DNA of 64,000 nucleotides from Pseudomonadota bacterium (GTDB lineage Bacteria > Pseudomonadota > Gammaproteobacteria > Burkholderiales > Rhodocyclaceae), in NCBI GenBank assembly GCA_008501585.1, contig QQUN01000069.1, positions 41,862 through 105,861 of the forward strand. Reading direction: 5' to 3'. Numbering within the stretch: position 1 is the stretch's first letter; every line of letters begins with the position of its first letter. This document shows, piece after piece, positions 8,750 to 19,845 of the stretch. Made by a program: the position numbers and the translations under genes. Under the pieces are notes generated by a model. That model did not search any database and had not been told where the DNA came from. It worked only from the letters and a program-made list of their open reading frames with translations.

Positions 8750-9883
8750 TCAGTACATCATGCGGCCACCGGCGCCGATGACGCCGATGTCGCGGTAGGT
8801 GGAGCCGTTGTGGCGGGTGGGCGAGTAACTCAGCAGGAAGCCGGACAGGTTGGCCGGATTGAGCGACTCGATCGCATCGCGCAGCTTGGCGCGGGTCAGC
8901 GGCGGGCTGGCGTTGTCGGCGGCGAGCAGCAGCAGGCGGGCCGACACGAAGCCCTCCATGGTGTTGGGCGAGAGCGCTTCGCCGCGGTCGCCGTGGGTGG
9001 CGTGCAGGGTGCGCAACTCTTCGCAGATCGGCAGCGTGCAGGCCGCCGGGTCGGGCATGACCGAGACCATGCCAAAGCCGCGCGCCGCCTCGGCGCCGGC
9101 GGTCTTGATGATCTGGGTGGCGTCGTTGACCGAGATGCCGACCTTGGGGGCGAACAGGCCGGCGGCGTGGGCGGCCTTGACGGTGACCGCCGTGGGGGCG
9201 CCGGCAGTGCCCACGAGTACGGCCTGTGGGTCGGCGGCCATCACGGAGGCAACTGCGGCGGAGACATCGACGCTGCCGCGCGGGCTGATGCCACGGCCGG
9301 CAATGGCCAGGCCGTGTGCCTTGACCGCCTCGACGAAGGCGCTGTGGATCGATTCGCCGAACGGGTCGTCTTCATGCAGGATGCCGACCCGCTTGACGCC
9401 GGAATTGGCAAAATGCCGGACGATGCGCTCGACTTCCTCGCCGTAGCTGGCGCGCACATGGAACACCAGCGGATTGAGCGGCGTGCGCAGGTGGTCGGCG
9501 CCGGTGTAGGGGCCGATCAGGGGGATGCGGGCGGCTTCGAGCAGACCGCTCTTGAGCACCGCGGCGGTGTTGGCGGTGCCCAGAATATTGACGATGGCCA
9601 GCGGCGCGTGGGCGTCGATGCCCGCCTTGAGCAGGCGCACGGTGTCGTCCACCTCGTAGCGGTCGTCCAGCGCGACGAGCTTGATCTTTCGACCATGGAT
9701 GCCGCCCTGGCGGTTGGCCTCGTCGATGGCCAGGCGTGCGCCGTAGCGCAGGGCGCGGCCGAGGCTGGCGCGGGAGGCGGAGTAGTCGGCTACCTGCAAG
9801 ACGGTGAATTCAGCTGCCCGCGCGGGGAGGGCCGCGGCCAGCGTCGCGGTCAGGCATAACAGGGTCAGGCAGCGTCGCATCAT
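8750..9883 (-). CDS. branched-chain-amino-acid-type ABC substrate-binding protein
   Basis: The 377-residue type I periplasmic binding protein has a signal peptide (ALPARA-AEF cut). The family pattern is visible in [63 protein letters not shown] and [17 protein letters not shown]. Members bind Leu/Ile/Val, amides, aromatic acids or act as ligand sensors. It is in the same orientation between parE (33 bp gap) and parC (16 bp gap), an unexpected partner for topoisomerase genes. No LivHMGF components are present nearby. Confidence 0.85.
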   Translation of the reverse strand: MMRRCLTLLCLTATLAAALPARAAEFTVLQVADYSASRASLGRALRYGARLAIDEANRQGGIHGRKIKLVALDDRYEVDDTVRLLKAGIDAHAPLAIVNILGTANTAAVLKSGLLEAARIPLIGPYTGADHLRTPLNPLVFHVRASYGEEVERIVRHFANSGVKRVGILHEDDPFGESIHSAFVEAVKAHGLAIAGRGISPRGSVDVSAAVASVMAADPQAVLVGTAGAPTAVTVKAAHAAGLFAPKVGISVNDATQIIKTAGAEAARGFGMVSVMPDPAACTLPICEELRTLHATHGDRGEALSPNTMEGFVSARLLLLAADNASPPLTRAKLRDAIESLNPANLSGFLLSYSPTRHNGSTYRDIGVIGAGGRMMY

Positions 9884-9916
9884 CGGGCAGGGCTCGTATG
9901 AGATAGGCGGGCAGGC

Positions 9917-11896
<1,980 letters not shown>

Positions 11897-12057
11897 GCGG
11901 ATTCCGTTTGAAACCGTCCGCCGCCAGGGCGGATCACGGGACGAAAGGATAGCGGCTTTGCTGCGGCCTGTGTGTGTCGCTTCGCGGGCGCCGAATCGGT
12001 GGAGGCGTCGCCGGCGCGACGCGTCGGCAGCGTTGTGCTCCCGCGCGCCAGCGGCGC

Positions 12058-12732
12058 TCAGGGGGGCGGGGCGTGGCCGGTCTCGCGGCCGAGCTGGGCG
12101 AGGAAGTCGCGCATGAAACGGAGGCGCGAGGCGGCCTCCCGGCGGGCGGCGGGGGTGTGCAAGGTCTCGCCAACACGAAACAGCTTGCGATAGAAGTGGT
12201 CGATCGTGAACTGCTGGTCGTCCGGTTCGCGGGTGGTGCAGAACGGGTCGTCGGTGTGATAGAGCGGCCGGCCCAGCGCGCCGCCGACCATCAGGCAGCG
12301 GGCGATGCCGATGGCGCCGATGGCTTCGAGCCGGTCGGCATCCTGGACGACTTTGGCTTCCAGCGTCTCGGCAGTGATGCCGGCGCTGAAGCTGTGGGCG
12401 GCGATGGCATGGCTGATCGCCGCCAGGCGCTCGGGCGGCGTGCCCTGGCCGCGCAGCCAGTCGCTGGCCAGCGCGGCGGCATGGCGCGAGGACAGGGCGC
12501 GGTCGGGGTGGTTCTTGGGGTAGCTCACACAGTCGTGCAACCAGGCGGCAGGGATGACGATGGCCAGATCGGCGCCTTCGGCCTCGGCAATGCGCCGGGC
12601 GTTGGCGACGACGCGCTCGACATGGGCGATATCGTGCGCCGGGTCGGCCGGCAGGCGGGTGAGGATGAAGGCGCGCAGCGCCGTGTCGTCGGGCGTCAGC
12701 GGCGCACCGGGGGTGCGTACCGACTCAGACAC
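12058..12732 (-). CDS. HD-domain phosphohydrolase (YedJ-like)
   Basis: The 224-residue cytoplasmic HD hydrolase has H...HD...D metal ligands seen in DPAHDIAHVERVV, AAWLHDCVSYPKNHPDR and HAIAAHSFSAGI...KVVQDADRLEAIGAIG. The last stretch closely resembles E. coli YedJ as I recall it. The in vivo substrate of that family is unknown; a nucleotide phosphohydrolase is likely. It overlaps the end of flgN by 8 bp, so it is translationally coupled to the flgM-flgN operon and under the same sigma-28 promoter. Confidence 0.85.
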   Translation of the reverse strand: MSESVRTPGAPLTPDDTALRAFILTRLPADPAHDIAHVERVVANARRIAEAEGADLAIVIPAAWLHDCVSYPKNHPDRALSSRHAAALASDWLRGQGTPPERLAAISHAIAAHSFSAGITAETLEAKVVQDADRLEAIGAIGIARCLMVGGALGRPLYHTDDPFCTTREPDDQQFTIDHFYRKLFRVGETLHTPAARREAASRLRFMRDFLAQLGRETGHAPPP

Positions 12733-13201
12733 TGCCCAGGCTGCGGCCGCCGCCGGCGGGGCGGGACTGGCCGTCCGGGCCGTAGAGCTGGGGCTGGTTG
12801 GCCGCGGCCAGCAGGGTGCTCAGCGCGGCCTGGTTGTGCTGCATGCGCTCGACGATGAGCACGCCGTTGCGCTGATTGCGGTCGCGGGCTTCGCGCGCCA
12901 GTTCGAGGACGGTGTCCCACGCGGCGAGGGCCGCCGGGGCGTCCTGGCACAGCGCGCGGATCACCGCGTCGCTCGGTTGCAGGCCGAGTCGGGCGAGCAG
13001 GCGGGTGCGGTCGTCGTTGATTTTCTGGAGTTGGCGGTAGCGCTGGTTCTTTTCTTCGGCCAGCGGCATCAGGGCGTCGGCCTGGCCGTCGATGAGCAGT
13101 TGCTCTTCGTTGACGAGCACATCGACGAAGCCGCGCAGACGCGAGGCCTCGTCGATGATCAGCGCGTGCAGGCGGAGGCGATCGGGGTGCTGGGTCGTCA
13201 C
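12725..13201 (-). CDS. flgN: flagellar export chaperone FlgN
   Basis: This 158-residue helical protein is the cytoplasmic chaperone for hook-filament junction proteins FlgK and FlgL. Supporting features are position directly after flgM (ATGA overlap, 13198-13201), all-helical composition, and the FlgN-type N-terminus with LRGFVDVLVNEEQLLIDGQAD followed by EEKNQRYRQLQKIND. The C-terminal 35 residues are Gly/Pro rich and probably disordered. The substrates flgK and flgL are encoded 9 kb away in this window. Confidence 0.88.
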   Translation of the reverse strand: MTTQHPDRLRLHALIIDEASRLRGFVDVLVNEEQLLIDGQADALMPLAEEKNQRYRQLQKINDDRTRLLARLGLQPSDAVIRALCQDAPAALAAWDTVLELAREARDRNQRNGVLIVERMQHNQAALSTLLAAANQPQLYGPDGQSRPAGGGRSLGSV

Positions 13202-13494
13202 GCTTGCCGGGGTTGGTGTGCCAGCATCTGGCGCACGCTCTCGATCAGCCCGTCGGCGACCTTGTTGGCATCCACCTTGAAATGCCCGTCGCTGATGGCC
13301 TGCTTGATTTCATCCACACGCGCCTGGTCAACCACCGGAGTTGCCGCAATGGCCTGTTCCGCCTTCTGCAGCCCCGATGACAGCTGCACCTGATCGCCCG
13401 CCGGGGCGCTCGGTGTCGCTGCGGCAGTCGCCTTGGCGCGCTGCTCGCCGGCAGGCGTGGTGCCCACCGATTTCACGGAGTTGTCGATTTTCAC
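13198..13494 (-). CDS. flgM: anti-sigma-28 factor FlgM
   Basis: The 98-residue inhibitor of FliA (sigma-28) is secreted through the completed hook to release late-gene transcription. Features are a typical N-terminus (MKIDNSVKSVG), a disordered Ala/Thr/Pro region, and C-terminal sigma-binding helices (ARVDEIKQAISDGHFKVDAN, VADGLIESVRQMLAHQ). It starts at GTG (13494) with AGAGGA upstream. It is first gene of flgM-flgN-HD, behind a near-consensus sigma-28 promoter, giving the usual negative feedback loop. Confidence 0.95.
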   Translation of the reverse strand: MKIDNSVKSVGTTPAGEQRAKATAAATPSAPAGDQVQLSSGLQKAEQAIAATPVVDQARVDEIKQAISDGHFKVDANKVADGLIESVRQMLAHQPRQA

Positions 13495-13532
13495 AGCCTG
13501 GTCCTCTTTTTTTATATATGACTACAGATGCT

Positions 13533-13559
13533 GTTACGGCGATGCACAAGAGAACTTTA
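13533..13559 (-). promoter_or_regulatory. sigma-28 (FliA) promoter for flgM
   Basis: On the minus strand TAAAGTTC begins at 13559. After TAAA come 15 bases and then GCCGTAAC (13540-13533), close to TAAAGTTT-N11-GCCGATAA. The start codon is about 39 bp downstream, with an AT-rich leader. Confidence 0.8.
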
Positions 13560-13619
13560 GCATCCGGAATAGATACTGAATGTAACGCCGTCAACACCGG
13601 AGCCATGCTGTGAAACATA

Positions 13620-14306
13620 TCACGGACTGAGCACCACTTCCCCGTTTTCGTTGGCCACGCCATGGACCACTTTGCCCGAGGGCAGGCGGACGCGCACGCC
13701 GTCGCCGGCGCGGGCATTGCTCAGGGCGGTGCCACTGTTGGCTACGCGGAATCCGTTGCCCTGCACGATGACGGTGACTGGCCGGCCGGACTGGATGACC
13801 TGCGGCTGGGCCATCATGGTGGCGCGCAGCGGCTGGCCCTGGGCGACGGCGAAGCGCATCTGGCTGCCGATGGCCTGGGTCGGATCGGTGAGCAGCTGGC
13901 GGCCCATCTCGGTGAGGTCGCCCTGTTGTTCGGCGAGGTCGGCGGCGGTGAGGATCTCGCCGGGGCGCAGGGCGCGGCCGCTGACCAGGTAGTGTCCGAT
14001 GACCCGCACCTGGGCGCCGACATACAGCGACCAGTTGGCCTGGCCAACGCAGCGCACGCCGACGCGGATGCGCCCCCAGGCACGGGTGCCGGCCGGTAGC
14101 CAGGGCTCGATGCGGTCGCAGGCGGGCAGGGGGGGCTGGGCCTGTGGCGGGGTGACCTCGATGTTCACCTCGCCCGGCAGGCCGACCGTCTGGCCGCGCA
14201 GGAATTCGTAGACCACCGCGCGAATGGTATCGGCGGACTGGGCATTGGCGCCCTGGCTGAACAGGACCAGTGCCGCCAGGAGCAGTCGGGAGGCTGTGCG
14301 TCTCAT
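13620..14306 (-). CDS. flgA: flagellar P-ring assembly chaperone FlgA
   Basis: The 228-residue periplasmic protein has a signal peptide (LFSQGANA-QSAD). Residues ~105-170 contain the SAF/FlgA pattern (GRALRPGEILTAADLAEQQGD, GSQMRFAVAQGQPLR). The end carries GNGFRVANSGTALSNARAGD followed by VRVRLPSGKVVHG, typical of FlgA. It assists assembly of FlgI into the P-ring. It is divergent from flgB, sharing a 260-bp control region, and 125 bp upstream of flgM. Confidence 0.94.
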   Translation of the reverse strand: MRRTASRLLLAALVLFSQGANAQSADTIRAVVYEFLRGQTVGLPGEVNIEVTPPQAQPPLPACDRIEPWLPAGTRAWGRIRVGVRCVGQANWSLYVGAQVRVIGHYLVSGRALRPGEILTAADLAEQQGDLTEMGRQLLTDPTQAIGSQMRFAVAQGQPLRATMMAQPQVIQSGRPVTVIVQGNGFRVANSGTALSNARAGDGVRVRLPSGKVVHGVANENGEVVLSP

Positions 14307-14378
14307 ACCCGCATTACACCATGCGACGGTCGCGCGGGCGGCGTGAACAGACCCGGCTTTTCGCCGCTGTTTGCCGGA

Positions 14379-14395
14379 TCGGCAAAGCTTGCCGC
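14379..14395. promoter_or_regulatory. 17-bp palindrome shared by flagellar control regions (flgB/flgA copy)
   Basis: TCGGCAA-AGC-TTGCCGC lies about 130 bp before the predicted flgB transcription start. Near-identical palindromes occur before fliO (40648-40664) and fliF (63306-63322). More GC-rich repeats of the same flavour (TTTGCCGGATCGGCAAA at 14370-14386) overlap it. The spacing suits an enhancer for a sigma-54 activator such as FleQ or FleR; this is inference. Confidence 0.5.
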
Positions 14396-14489
14396 CTGCC
14401 GGCCGGTTTTGCCGGCGCGGCGGACGAAAAGCCCGCGTTTTGAGGGCTTATTCGGACGATGAGCGCGAGAAACGGGTGCGTAGGATGCC

Positions 14490-14505
14490 TGGCATGAAAG
14501 GTGCA
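14490..14505 (+). promoter_or_regulatory. sigma-54 promoter for the flgB operon
   Basis: TGGCATGAAAGGTGCA has GG (14491-14492) and GC (14503-14504) separated by exactly 10 bases, as required for sigma-54. The start of transcription would be about 14516, 54 bp before flgB. Confidence 0.7.
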
Positions 14506-14569
14506 ATAGGGTTCCTGCCCCTGGCGCCTGCCACCGATGGCCCCGCGGCACAGCAGACGAGGTGACACC

Positions 14570-14974
14570 ATGACCAACCGGCTCGATAACGCACTGCAGT
14601 TTCACCAGAACGCGCTGAACATCCGCGCCTATCGCCAGCAGTTGCTGTCCTCGAACATTGCCAACGCCGACACGCCGAACTACAAGGCGCGCGACCTGGA
14701 CTTCAATGCGGCGCTGTCCGGTGCGCTCGGTTCGCGCATGGGGCCGCTGGCCCTGGCCACCACGGCGCGCGGGCATCAGTCCGGCAGTACGGCCAGTCCG
14801 CTCGAAGCCGCAGCGCGTTACCGCACCGAGCAGCAGTCGAGCGTCGATGGCAACACCGTGAACATGGATGTGGAGCGCGCCGCCTTTGCCGAGAACGCGC
14901 TGCACTACGAAGCGAGCATCACCTTCATCAACGGCCTGTTGCGCAGCATGCAGTCTGCGGTCCAGGGCCAGTGA
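14570..14974 (+). CDS. flgB: flagellar proximal rod protein FlgB
   Basis: The 134-residue rod subunit has the N-terminal flagellar rod/hook motif (LSSNIANADTPNYKARDLDF) and a C-terminal helix (ASITFINGLLRSMQSAVQGQ). The middle part is disordered. Start chosen at 14570 (MTNRLDNALQFHQ), which has GAGGTG upstream and matches FlgB N-termini; a longer frame starts at 14537. First gene of flgBCDEFGHIJ. Confidence 0.96.
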   Translation: MTNRLDNALQFHQNALNIRAYRQQLLSSNIANADTPNYKARDLDFNAALSGALGSRMGPLALATTARGHQSGSTASPLEAAARYRTEQQSSVDGNTVNMDVERAAFAENALHYEASITFINGLLRSMQSAVQGQ

Positions 14975-14988
14975 GCGGAGGCTGAACG

Positions 14989-15393
14989 ATGAGCATGCTC
15001 AATGTCTTCAAGATCGCCGGCTCGGCGCTCAACGCCCAGTCGGTGCGGATGAACACCACCGCGTCGAACATGGCCAACGCCGACAGCGTGGTCGGGCCGG
15101 ACGGCCAGCCCTACAAGGCCAAGCAGGTGGTGTTCTCGGCCGAGTCGGTCGATGGCGCCAGCTCGGTGGGCGTGAAGGTCAATCAGATTGTCGAGAGCGC
15201 CGAGCCGGGGCGCCTGGTGTATGACCCGGCCAACCCCGCCGCCAACGGCGAGGGCTATGTGGAAATGCCCAACGTGAATGTGGTGGAGGAGATGGTCAAC
15301 ATGATCTCGGCCTCGCGTTCGTATCAGGCCAACGCGGAGGTGATGAACACCGCCCGCACCTTGCTCCAGCGCACGCTGGGCATCGGCCAGTAA
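14989..15393 (+). CDS. flgC: flagellar proximal rod protein FlgC
   Basis: The 134-residue rod subunit starts with [20 protein letters not shown] plus NMANAD (the conserved ANxx rod motif) and ends in the FlgC C-terminal helix ([20 protein letters not shown], then [10 protein letters not shown]). It lies 14 bp after flgB. Exported by the flagellar type III system without a cleaved signal. Confidence 0.97.
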   Translation: MSMLNVFKIAGSALNAQSVRMNTTASNMANADSVVGPDGQPYKAKQVVFSAESVDGASSVGVKVNQIVESAEPGRLVYDPANPAANGEGYVEMPNVNVVEEMVNMISASRSYQANAEVMNTARTLLQRTLGIGQ

Positions 15394-15407
15394 AGGAGAA
15401 GTCAGCC

Positions 15408-16079
15408 ATGGCTGCCGTCGATAGCGCGACCAGTGCGCAACAGATCCTGAGCAACCTCGCCCGGACCGACACCCAGAAGGCGTCGACCACCGAGGATGCG
15501 CAGAACCGCTTCCTGACCCTGCTGACCACCCAGCTGAAAAACCAGGACCCGCTCAACCCGATGGACAACGCGGCGGTGACTTCCCAGCTGGCCCAGATCA
15601 GCACCGTCGACGGCATCGAACGGCTCAACGCCATGCTCGGCCAGTTGATGGAGGGCCAGCAGTCGTCCGAGGCGCTGCAGGCGTCGCAACTGCTGGGCCG
15701 CGGCGTGCTGGTGCCGGGCAAGGGGCTGGTGCTGACCGAGCAGGGTTCGCTCGGCGGCTTCAAGCTCGATGCGGCAGCCGACAAGGTGGTGGTCACCATC
15801 ACCGACGCCAATGGCCTCGAAGTGGCCTCGGTCGACATGGGCGCGCATACCGCCGGCACGCACTCCTTCCAGTGGGATGGCACGGCCACCGACGGCACGC
15901 CCGCGGCGGCCGGCACCTATACCGTGAAGGTCACCGCCACCAACAAGGACGAAAAAGTGGCGGCCACCGCACTTGAACTCGGCCAGGTCTCCAGCGTGAT
16001 CCGCGGGCCCAAGAGCGTCGATCTGCAAGTCGGCGCCCTGGGCATCTTCCAGCTCGACGAAATCCAGCAAATTCTCTGA
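15408..16079 (+). CDS. flgD: flagellar hook-capping scaffold FlgD
   Basis: The 223-residue cap protein guides FlgE polymerisation. The N-terminal motif is FLTLLTTQLKNQDPLNPMDN followed by AAVTSQLAQISTVDGIE. The C-terminal half has the FlgD Ig-like/Tudor hybrid domain (HSFQWDGTATDGTPAAAGTY). Preceded by a strong ribosome site (AAAGGAGAAG). Confidence 0.97.
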   Translation: MAAVDSATSAQQILSNLARTDTQKASTTEDAQNRFLTLLTTQLKNQDPLNPMDNAAVTSQLAQISTVDGIERLNAMLGQLMEGQQSSEALQASQLLGRGVLVPGKGLVLTEQGSLGGFKLDAAADKVVVTITDANGLEVASVDMGAHTAGTHSFQWDGTATDGTPAAAGTYTVKVTATNKDEKVAATALELGQVSSVIRGPKSVDLQVGALGIFQLDEIQQIL

Positions 16080-16094
16080 CGGGAGCACACCGCC

Positions 16095-17318
16095 ATGGCA
16101 TTCCAACAAGGTCTGAGCGGCCTCAACGCCGCCTCCAAAGCGCTCGACGTGATCAGCAACAACGTCGCCAACGGCAGCAACGTCGGCTTCAAGGGCGGCG
16201 CCATCCAGTTCACCGACGTCTATGCCGCGGCCCTCAACGGTGCGGCGGCCGGGGTGCAGGTCGGTATCGGTACGGCGGTCGGCGCGGTGACGCAGCAGTT
16301 CTCCCAGGGCAACATCACGCCCACCGGCAATCCGCTGGATGTCGCCATCAACGGGGCGGGCTTCTTCCGGGTCAGCGGCCAGGGGGCCATCGCCTACACC
16401 CGCAACGGCCAGTTCGATGTGGACAAGAACGGCTATCTGGTCAACGCGTCGGGCTACCGGCTCACCGGCTATGCGGCGGACAATCAGGGCAACATCCTGC
16501 CGTCCTCGCCGACCGACCTGCAGATCAACACCTCCGACCTGCAGCCGCAGCCGTCCTCGGCGATTGCCCTGGGCCTGAACCTGGACTCGCGCGCGACCGC
16601 ACCGGGCGTGCCCTTCAACGCCAGCAACCCGACCACCTACAACGCCTCGACCTCGGTGACGGTGTTCGATTCGCTGGGCAACGACCACATCCTCAGCCTG
16701 TACTTCCAGAAGACCGGTGGCGGTGCCTGGGATCTCTACACCCAGCTCGACGGTGGCGCGGCCACGCTGGCCACCGGCAGCCCGTCGATGACCTTCGACG
16801 GCGCCGGCGCGCTCACCTCAGGCACCTCGCACACCCTGTCGCTGACCATTCCGGCCACCTTCGGCGCCAATTCGCCGCAGGCGGTGACGGTCGACTTCGC
16901 CGGCAGCACGCAGTACGGCAGTGCCTTCGGGGTGAACCGCCAGGTGCAGGACGGCTACGCCTCCGGCCGCCTGTCCGGCATCACCATTGCCGAGGACGGC
17001 ACCATGCAGGGCCGCTACTCCAACGGCCAGTCGCGCAACCTCGGCCAGGTGGTGCTGGCCAACTTCGCCAGCCCCGGCGGCCTGCTCTCGCTGGGCAGCA
17101 ACCTGTGGGGCGAGTCGCCGTCGTCGGGCCAGCCGCTGATCGGCGCACCGGGTTCGGGCAGCCTGGGTCAGCTGTCGGCCGGTTCGGTCGAGGAGTCCAA
17201 CGTCGACCTCACCGCCGAGCTGGTCAACATGATCACCCAGCAGCGCGCCTACCAGGCCAACGCGCAGTCGATCCGCACGCAGGACCAGATCCTGCAGACC
17301 CTGGTCAACCTGCGCTAA
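16095..17318 (+). CDS. flgE: flagellar hook protein FlgE
   Basis: The 407-residue hook subunit has the N-terminal FQQGLSGLNAASKALDVISN-NVAN motif, central hook beta domains (VTVFDSLGNDHILSLYFQKT is the FlgE signature) and a C-terminal ELVNMITQQRAYQANAQSIR helix. Length is close to that of the E. coli protein. It lies 15 bp after flgD. Confidence 0.97.
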   Translation: MAFQQGLSGLNAASKALDVISNNVANGSNVGFKGGAIQFTDVYAAALNGAAAGVQVGIGTAVGAVTQQFSQGNITPTGNPLDVAINGAGFFRVSGQGAIAYTRNGQFDVDKNGYLVNASGYRLTGYAADNQGNILPSSPTDLQINTSDLQPQPSSAIALGLNLDSRATAPGVPFNASNPTTYNASTSVTVFDSLGNDHILSLYFQKTGGGAWDLYTQLDGGAATLATGSPSMTFDGAGALTSGTSHTLSLTIPATFGANSPQAVTVDFAGSTQYGSAFGVNRQVQDGYASGRLSGITIAEDGTMQGRYSNGQSRNLGQVVLANFASPGGLLSLGSNLWGESPSSGQPLIGAPGSGSLGQLSAGSVEESNVDLTAELVNMITQQRAYQANAQSIRTQDQILQTLVNLR

Positions 17319-17340
17319 TAGATAAGAGGGACCGCACGCC

Positions 17341-18081
17341 ATGGACAAGCTGATCTACACCGCCATGACGGGTGCCAAGAGCATCCTCACCCAGCAGGCG
17401 GCGGTCTCGCACAACCTGGCCAACGCCACATCCACCGGTTTCCGTACCGAGATGCACAAGTTCCGCGCGGTCGATGTGCAGAACTCGCCGCTGCCCAGCC
17501 GCGCCTTCGTGGTCGATGCCAGCGTGGCCAGCAACTTTGCGTCGGGCCCGCTGCAGCACACGGGGCGCACCTTTGATGTGGCGGTGGAAGGCAAGGGCTG
17601 GTTTGCGGTGCAGGGCGCCGACGGCCAGGAAGCCTACACCCGTGACGGCAGCTTCCAGCTGTCGGCCGAGGGCGTGCTGCAGACCCGCGACGGCCGCGCC
17701 GTGATCGGCGACGGCGGCCCCATCACCGTGCCGCCCGACAACCAGATCGCGATCGGGAAGGACGGCTCGATCTCCGCCATCCCCACCACCGGCGACAAGA
17801 ACGCGGTCAACGTGATCGGCCGCCTCAAGCTGGTCAATCCACCCGAGGCCGATCTGCGTCGTGGCGACGACGGCCTGTTCCGGCAGGCGAGCGGTGCGCC
17901 GGCGCCCGTGGACGAGAACGTGCAGGTGGCCGGTGGCTACCTCGAAGGCAGCAACGTCAATGTGGTGGACCAGATGGTCAACATGATCTCCCTGGCCCGC
18001 CAGTTCGAGATGCAGACCCAGATGCTGCGCAAGGCCGAAACCAACGACCAGGTCGCCACCAAGCTGCTGACCACGGGCTGA
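17341..18081 (+). CDS. flgF: flagellar distal/proximal rod protein FlgF
   Basis: The 246-residue rod protein starts with DKLIYTAMTGAKSILTQQAA and has VSHNLANATSTGFRTEM, then the central FDVAVEGKGWFAVQG and C-terminal NVNVVDQMVNMISLARQFEM. The TGA stop (18079-18081) is also the left copy of the 3-bp duplication flanking the mini-element at 18082-18224. Confidence 0.97.
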   Translation: MDKLIYTAMTGAKSILTQQAAVSHNLANATSTGFRTEMHKFRAVDVQNSPLPSRAFVVDASVASNFASGPLQHTGRTFDVAVEGKGWFAVQGADGQEAYTRDGSFQLSAEGVLQTRDGRAVIGDGGPITVPPDNQIAIGKDGSISAIPTTGDKNAVNVIGRLKLVNPPEADLRRGDDGLFRQASGAPAPVDENVQVAGGYLEGSNVNVVDQMVNMISLARQFEMQTQMLRKAETNDQVATKLLTTG

Positions 18082-18224
18082 GAACTTGTGAAGAAATCGT
18101 AGCGAGCAGGGTCGAGTGCAAGGCGCGAGCGAGCGAACGACGAGACATATCAAATGGATAGGCGAGGAGTGAGCGAGTGAGCAACGCAGCAATCGGCACG
18201 CGCAGTAGATTTATTCACAAGTTC
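18082..18224. mobile_element. 143-bp palindromic mini-element (MITE) between flgF and flgG
   Basis: Terminal inverted repeats of 17 bp with one mismatch (GAACTTGTGAAGAAATC at 18082; complement of GATTTATTCACAAGTTC at 18208-18224) enclose a G/A-rich core with no coding capacity. A 3-bp TGA is present on both sides (18079-18081 and 18225-18227), the TNA-type duplication made by IS5-family (IS1031 group) transposases. It begins immediately after the flgF stop codon. No transposase is present, so it would have been mobilised in trans. Family naming is inference. Confidence 0.65.
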
Positions 18225-18366
18225 TGAGGCCTGAACTGACCTTAAAACCGGCGCTTCTTCCGCGCTTCGGGACGGCGCCGCCCGGCGTACTCTGATATCA
18301 AAGGGCCGCAATAGCTGCCGGCCCCACGCGAATGCACGGCGCCCACGTGGCGCGAAGGAGCCCGAC

Positions 18367-19149
18367 ATGATCCGCTCACTGTGGATTGCCCGCACCGGCC
18401 TGGATGCCCAGCAAACCCAGCTGGACGTGATTTCCAACAACCTGGCCAATGTCTCGACCACCGGCTTCAAGCGCTCGCGCGCCGTGTTCGAAGACCTGCT
18501 CTACCAGACGCTGCGCCAGCCGGGCGCCCAGTCTACCCAGCAGACGCAGATCTCCAGCGGTCTGCAGATCGGTACCGGCGTGCGCCCGGTCGCCACCGAG
18601 CGCATCCACACCCAGGGCAACCTGCAGCAGACCGGAAACGGGCTGGATGTGGCGATTCAGGGCGAAGGCTTCTTCCAGATCCAGCTGCCCGACGGCACCA
18701 CCGCCTACACGCGCGACGGCTCCTTCCAGCTCGACAACCAGGGGCAGATCGTGACCGCCAGCGGTTACCCGCTGAGCCCGGCCATCATCCTGCCGGCCGA
18801 CACGCTGAGCATGACCATCGGCAAGGACGGCACGGTCAGCGTGCAGCAGTCCGGGCAGGTGGCGCCCACCCAGGTCGGCACCATCCAGCTGGCCACCTTC
18901 GTGAACTCGGGCGGGCTGCAGAGCGCAGGCGAGAACCTGTTCCTCGAGACCGCCTCCAGCGGTACGCCGACCCCCAACACGCCGGGGAGCAACGGCGCGG
19001 GCGTGCTCAACCAGAACTATGTCGAGACCTCGAACGTGAACGTGGCCGAGGAACTGGTGCAGATGATCACCACCCAGCGCGCCTACGAACTGAACTCGCG
19101 CGCCATCCAGACCTCCGACCAGATGCTTGGCCGGCTGACGCAGCTGTAA
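18367..19149 (+). CDS. flgG: flagellar distal rod protein FlgG
   Basis: The 260-residue rod protein has the typical start ([40 protein letters not shown]), central [20 protein letters not shown] and C-terminal [20 protein letters not shown]. Ribosome site GCGAAGGAGCC. Unlike the other genes of the operon it is 285 bp from its predecessor, because of the mini-element plus 142 bp of unexplained sequence. Confidence 0.97.
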   Translation: MIRSLWIARTGLDAQQTQLDVISNNLANVSTTGFKRSRAVFEDLLYQTLRQPGAQSTQQTQISSGLQIGTGVRPVATERIHTQGNLQQTGNGLDVAIQGEGFFQIQLPDGTTAYTRDGSFQLDNQGQIVTASGYPLSPAIILPADTLSMTIGKDGTVSVQQSGQVAPTQVGTIQLATFVNSGGLQSAGENLFLETASSGTPTPNTPGSNGAGVLNQNYVETSNVNVAEELVQMITTQRAYELNSRAIQTSDQMLGRLTQL

Positions 19150-19169
19150 GCGGGTAAGGACGTTTCGCC

Positions 19170-19838
19170 ATGCGCGCCCTCCTGACCCTGCTGCTGACCG
19201 CCTTGCTGACCGGTTGTGCCGCCCTCGAGACCACGCCGCCGACGGCGGTACATCAGCCCATGTCCGCGCGACCCGAAGTGCGCGCCGGCATGGTGCCGGC
19301 CAACGGCGCGATCTTCCAGACCGTGGGCGTGCGCCCGCTGTTCGAAGACCGCCGCGCCCGGATGATCGGCGACACCATCACCATCAACCTGGCCGAGAGC
19401 ACCACGGCGCGCAAGGCCTCCAACGCCAGCGCCAGCCGCGACGGCAGCCTCAGCGCCGGCATCACCTCGATCAACAAGCTGCCGCTCAAGGGGCTGGCGG
19501 GCCTGGGCGTCGAGGCCGAGAGCGAGAGCGATTTCTCGGGCCAGGGCGCCGCCGCGGCCAACAACCTGTTCAACGGCACCATCACCTGCACGGTGATCGA
19601 GGTGTATCCGAACGGCAACCTGCTGGTGTCGGGCGAAAAGCAGGTGGCGATCAACCAGGGCAACGAATTCATCCGCTTCTCGGGCGTGGTCAACCCCAAC
19701 CATGTGACCACCAGCAACACCGTGCAGTCGACCCAGGTGGCCGATGCGCGCATCGAATACAAGGGCAGCGGCTATATCAACGAGAGCCAGGTGATGGGCT
19801 GGTTGCAGCGCTTCTTCCTGCTGCTGTTGCCGATCTGA
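19170..19838 (+). CDS. flgH: flagellar L-ring lipoprotein FlgH
   Basis: The 222-residue outer-membrane lipoprotein forms the L-ring. The lipobox LLTGC places the lipidated Cys at residue 16. FlgH motifs: [59 protein letters not shown] and the C-terminal [16 protein letters not shown]. It lies 20 bp after flgG. Confidence 0.97.
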   Translation: MRALLTLLLTALLTGCAALETTPPTAVHQPMSARPEVRAGMVPANGAIFQTVGVRPLFEDRRARMIGDTITINLAESTTARKASNASASRDGSLSAGITSINKLPLKGLAGLGVEAESESDFSGQGAAAANNLFNGTITCTVIEVYPNGNLLVSGEKQVAINQGNEFIRFSGVVNPNHVTTSNTVQSTQVADARIEYKGSGYINESQVMGWLQRFFLLLLPI

Positions 19839-19845
19839 GGGTGTC

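Noticed and set aside
14307..14570. extra inverted repeats (GCCGG rich) in the flgA-flgB region as a CRISPR or repeat array
   Set aside because: Units are short, unequal and not regularly spaced; better explained as overlapping regulatory dyads in GC-rich DNA.
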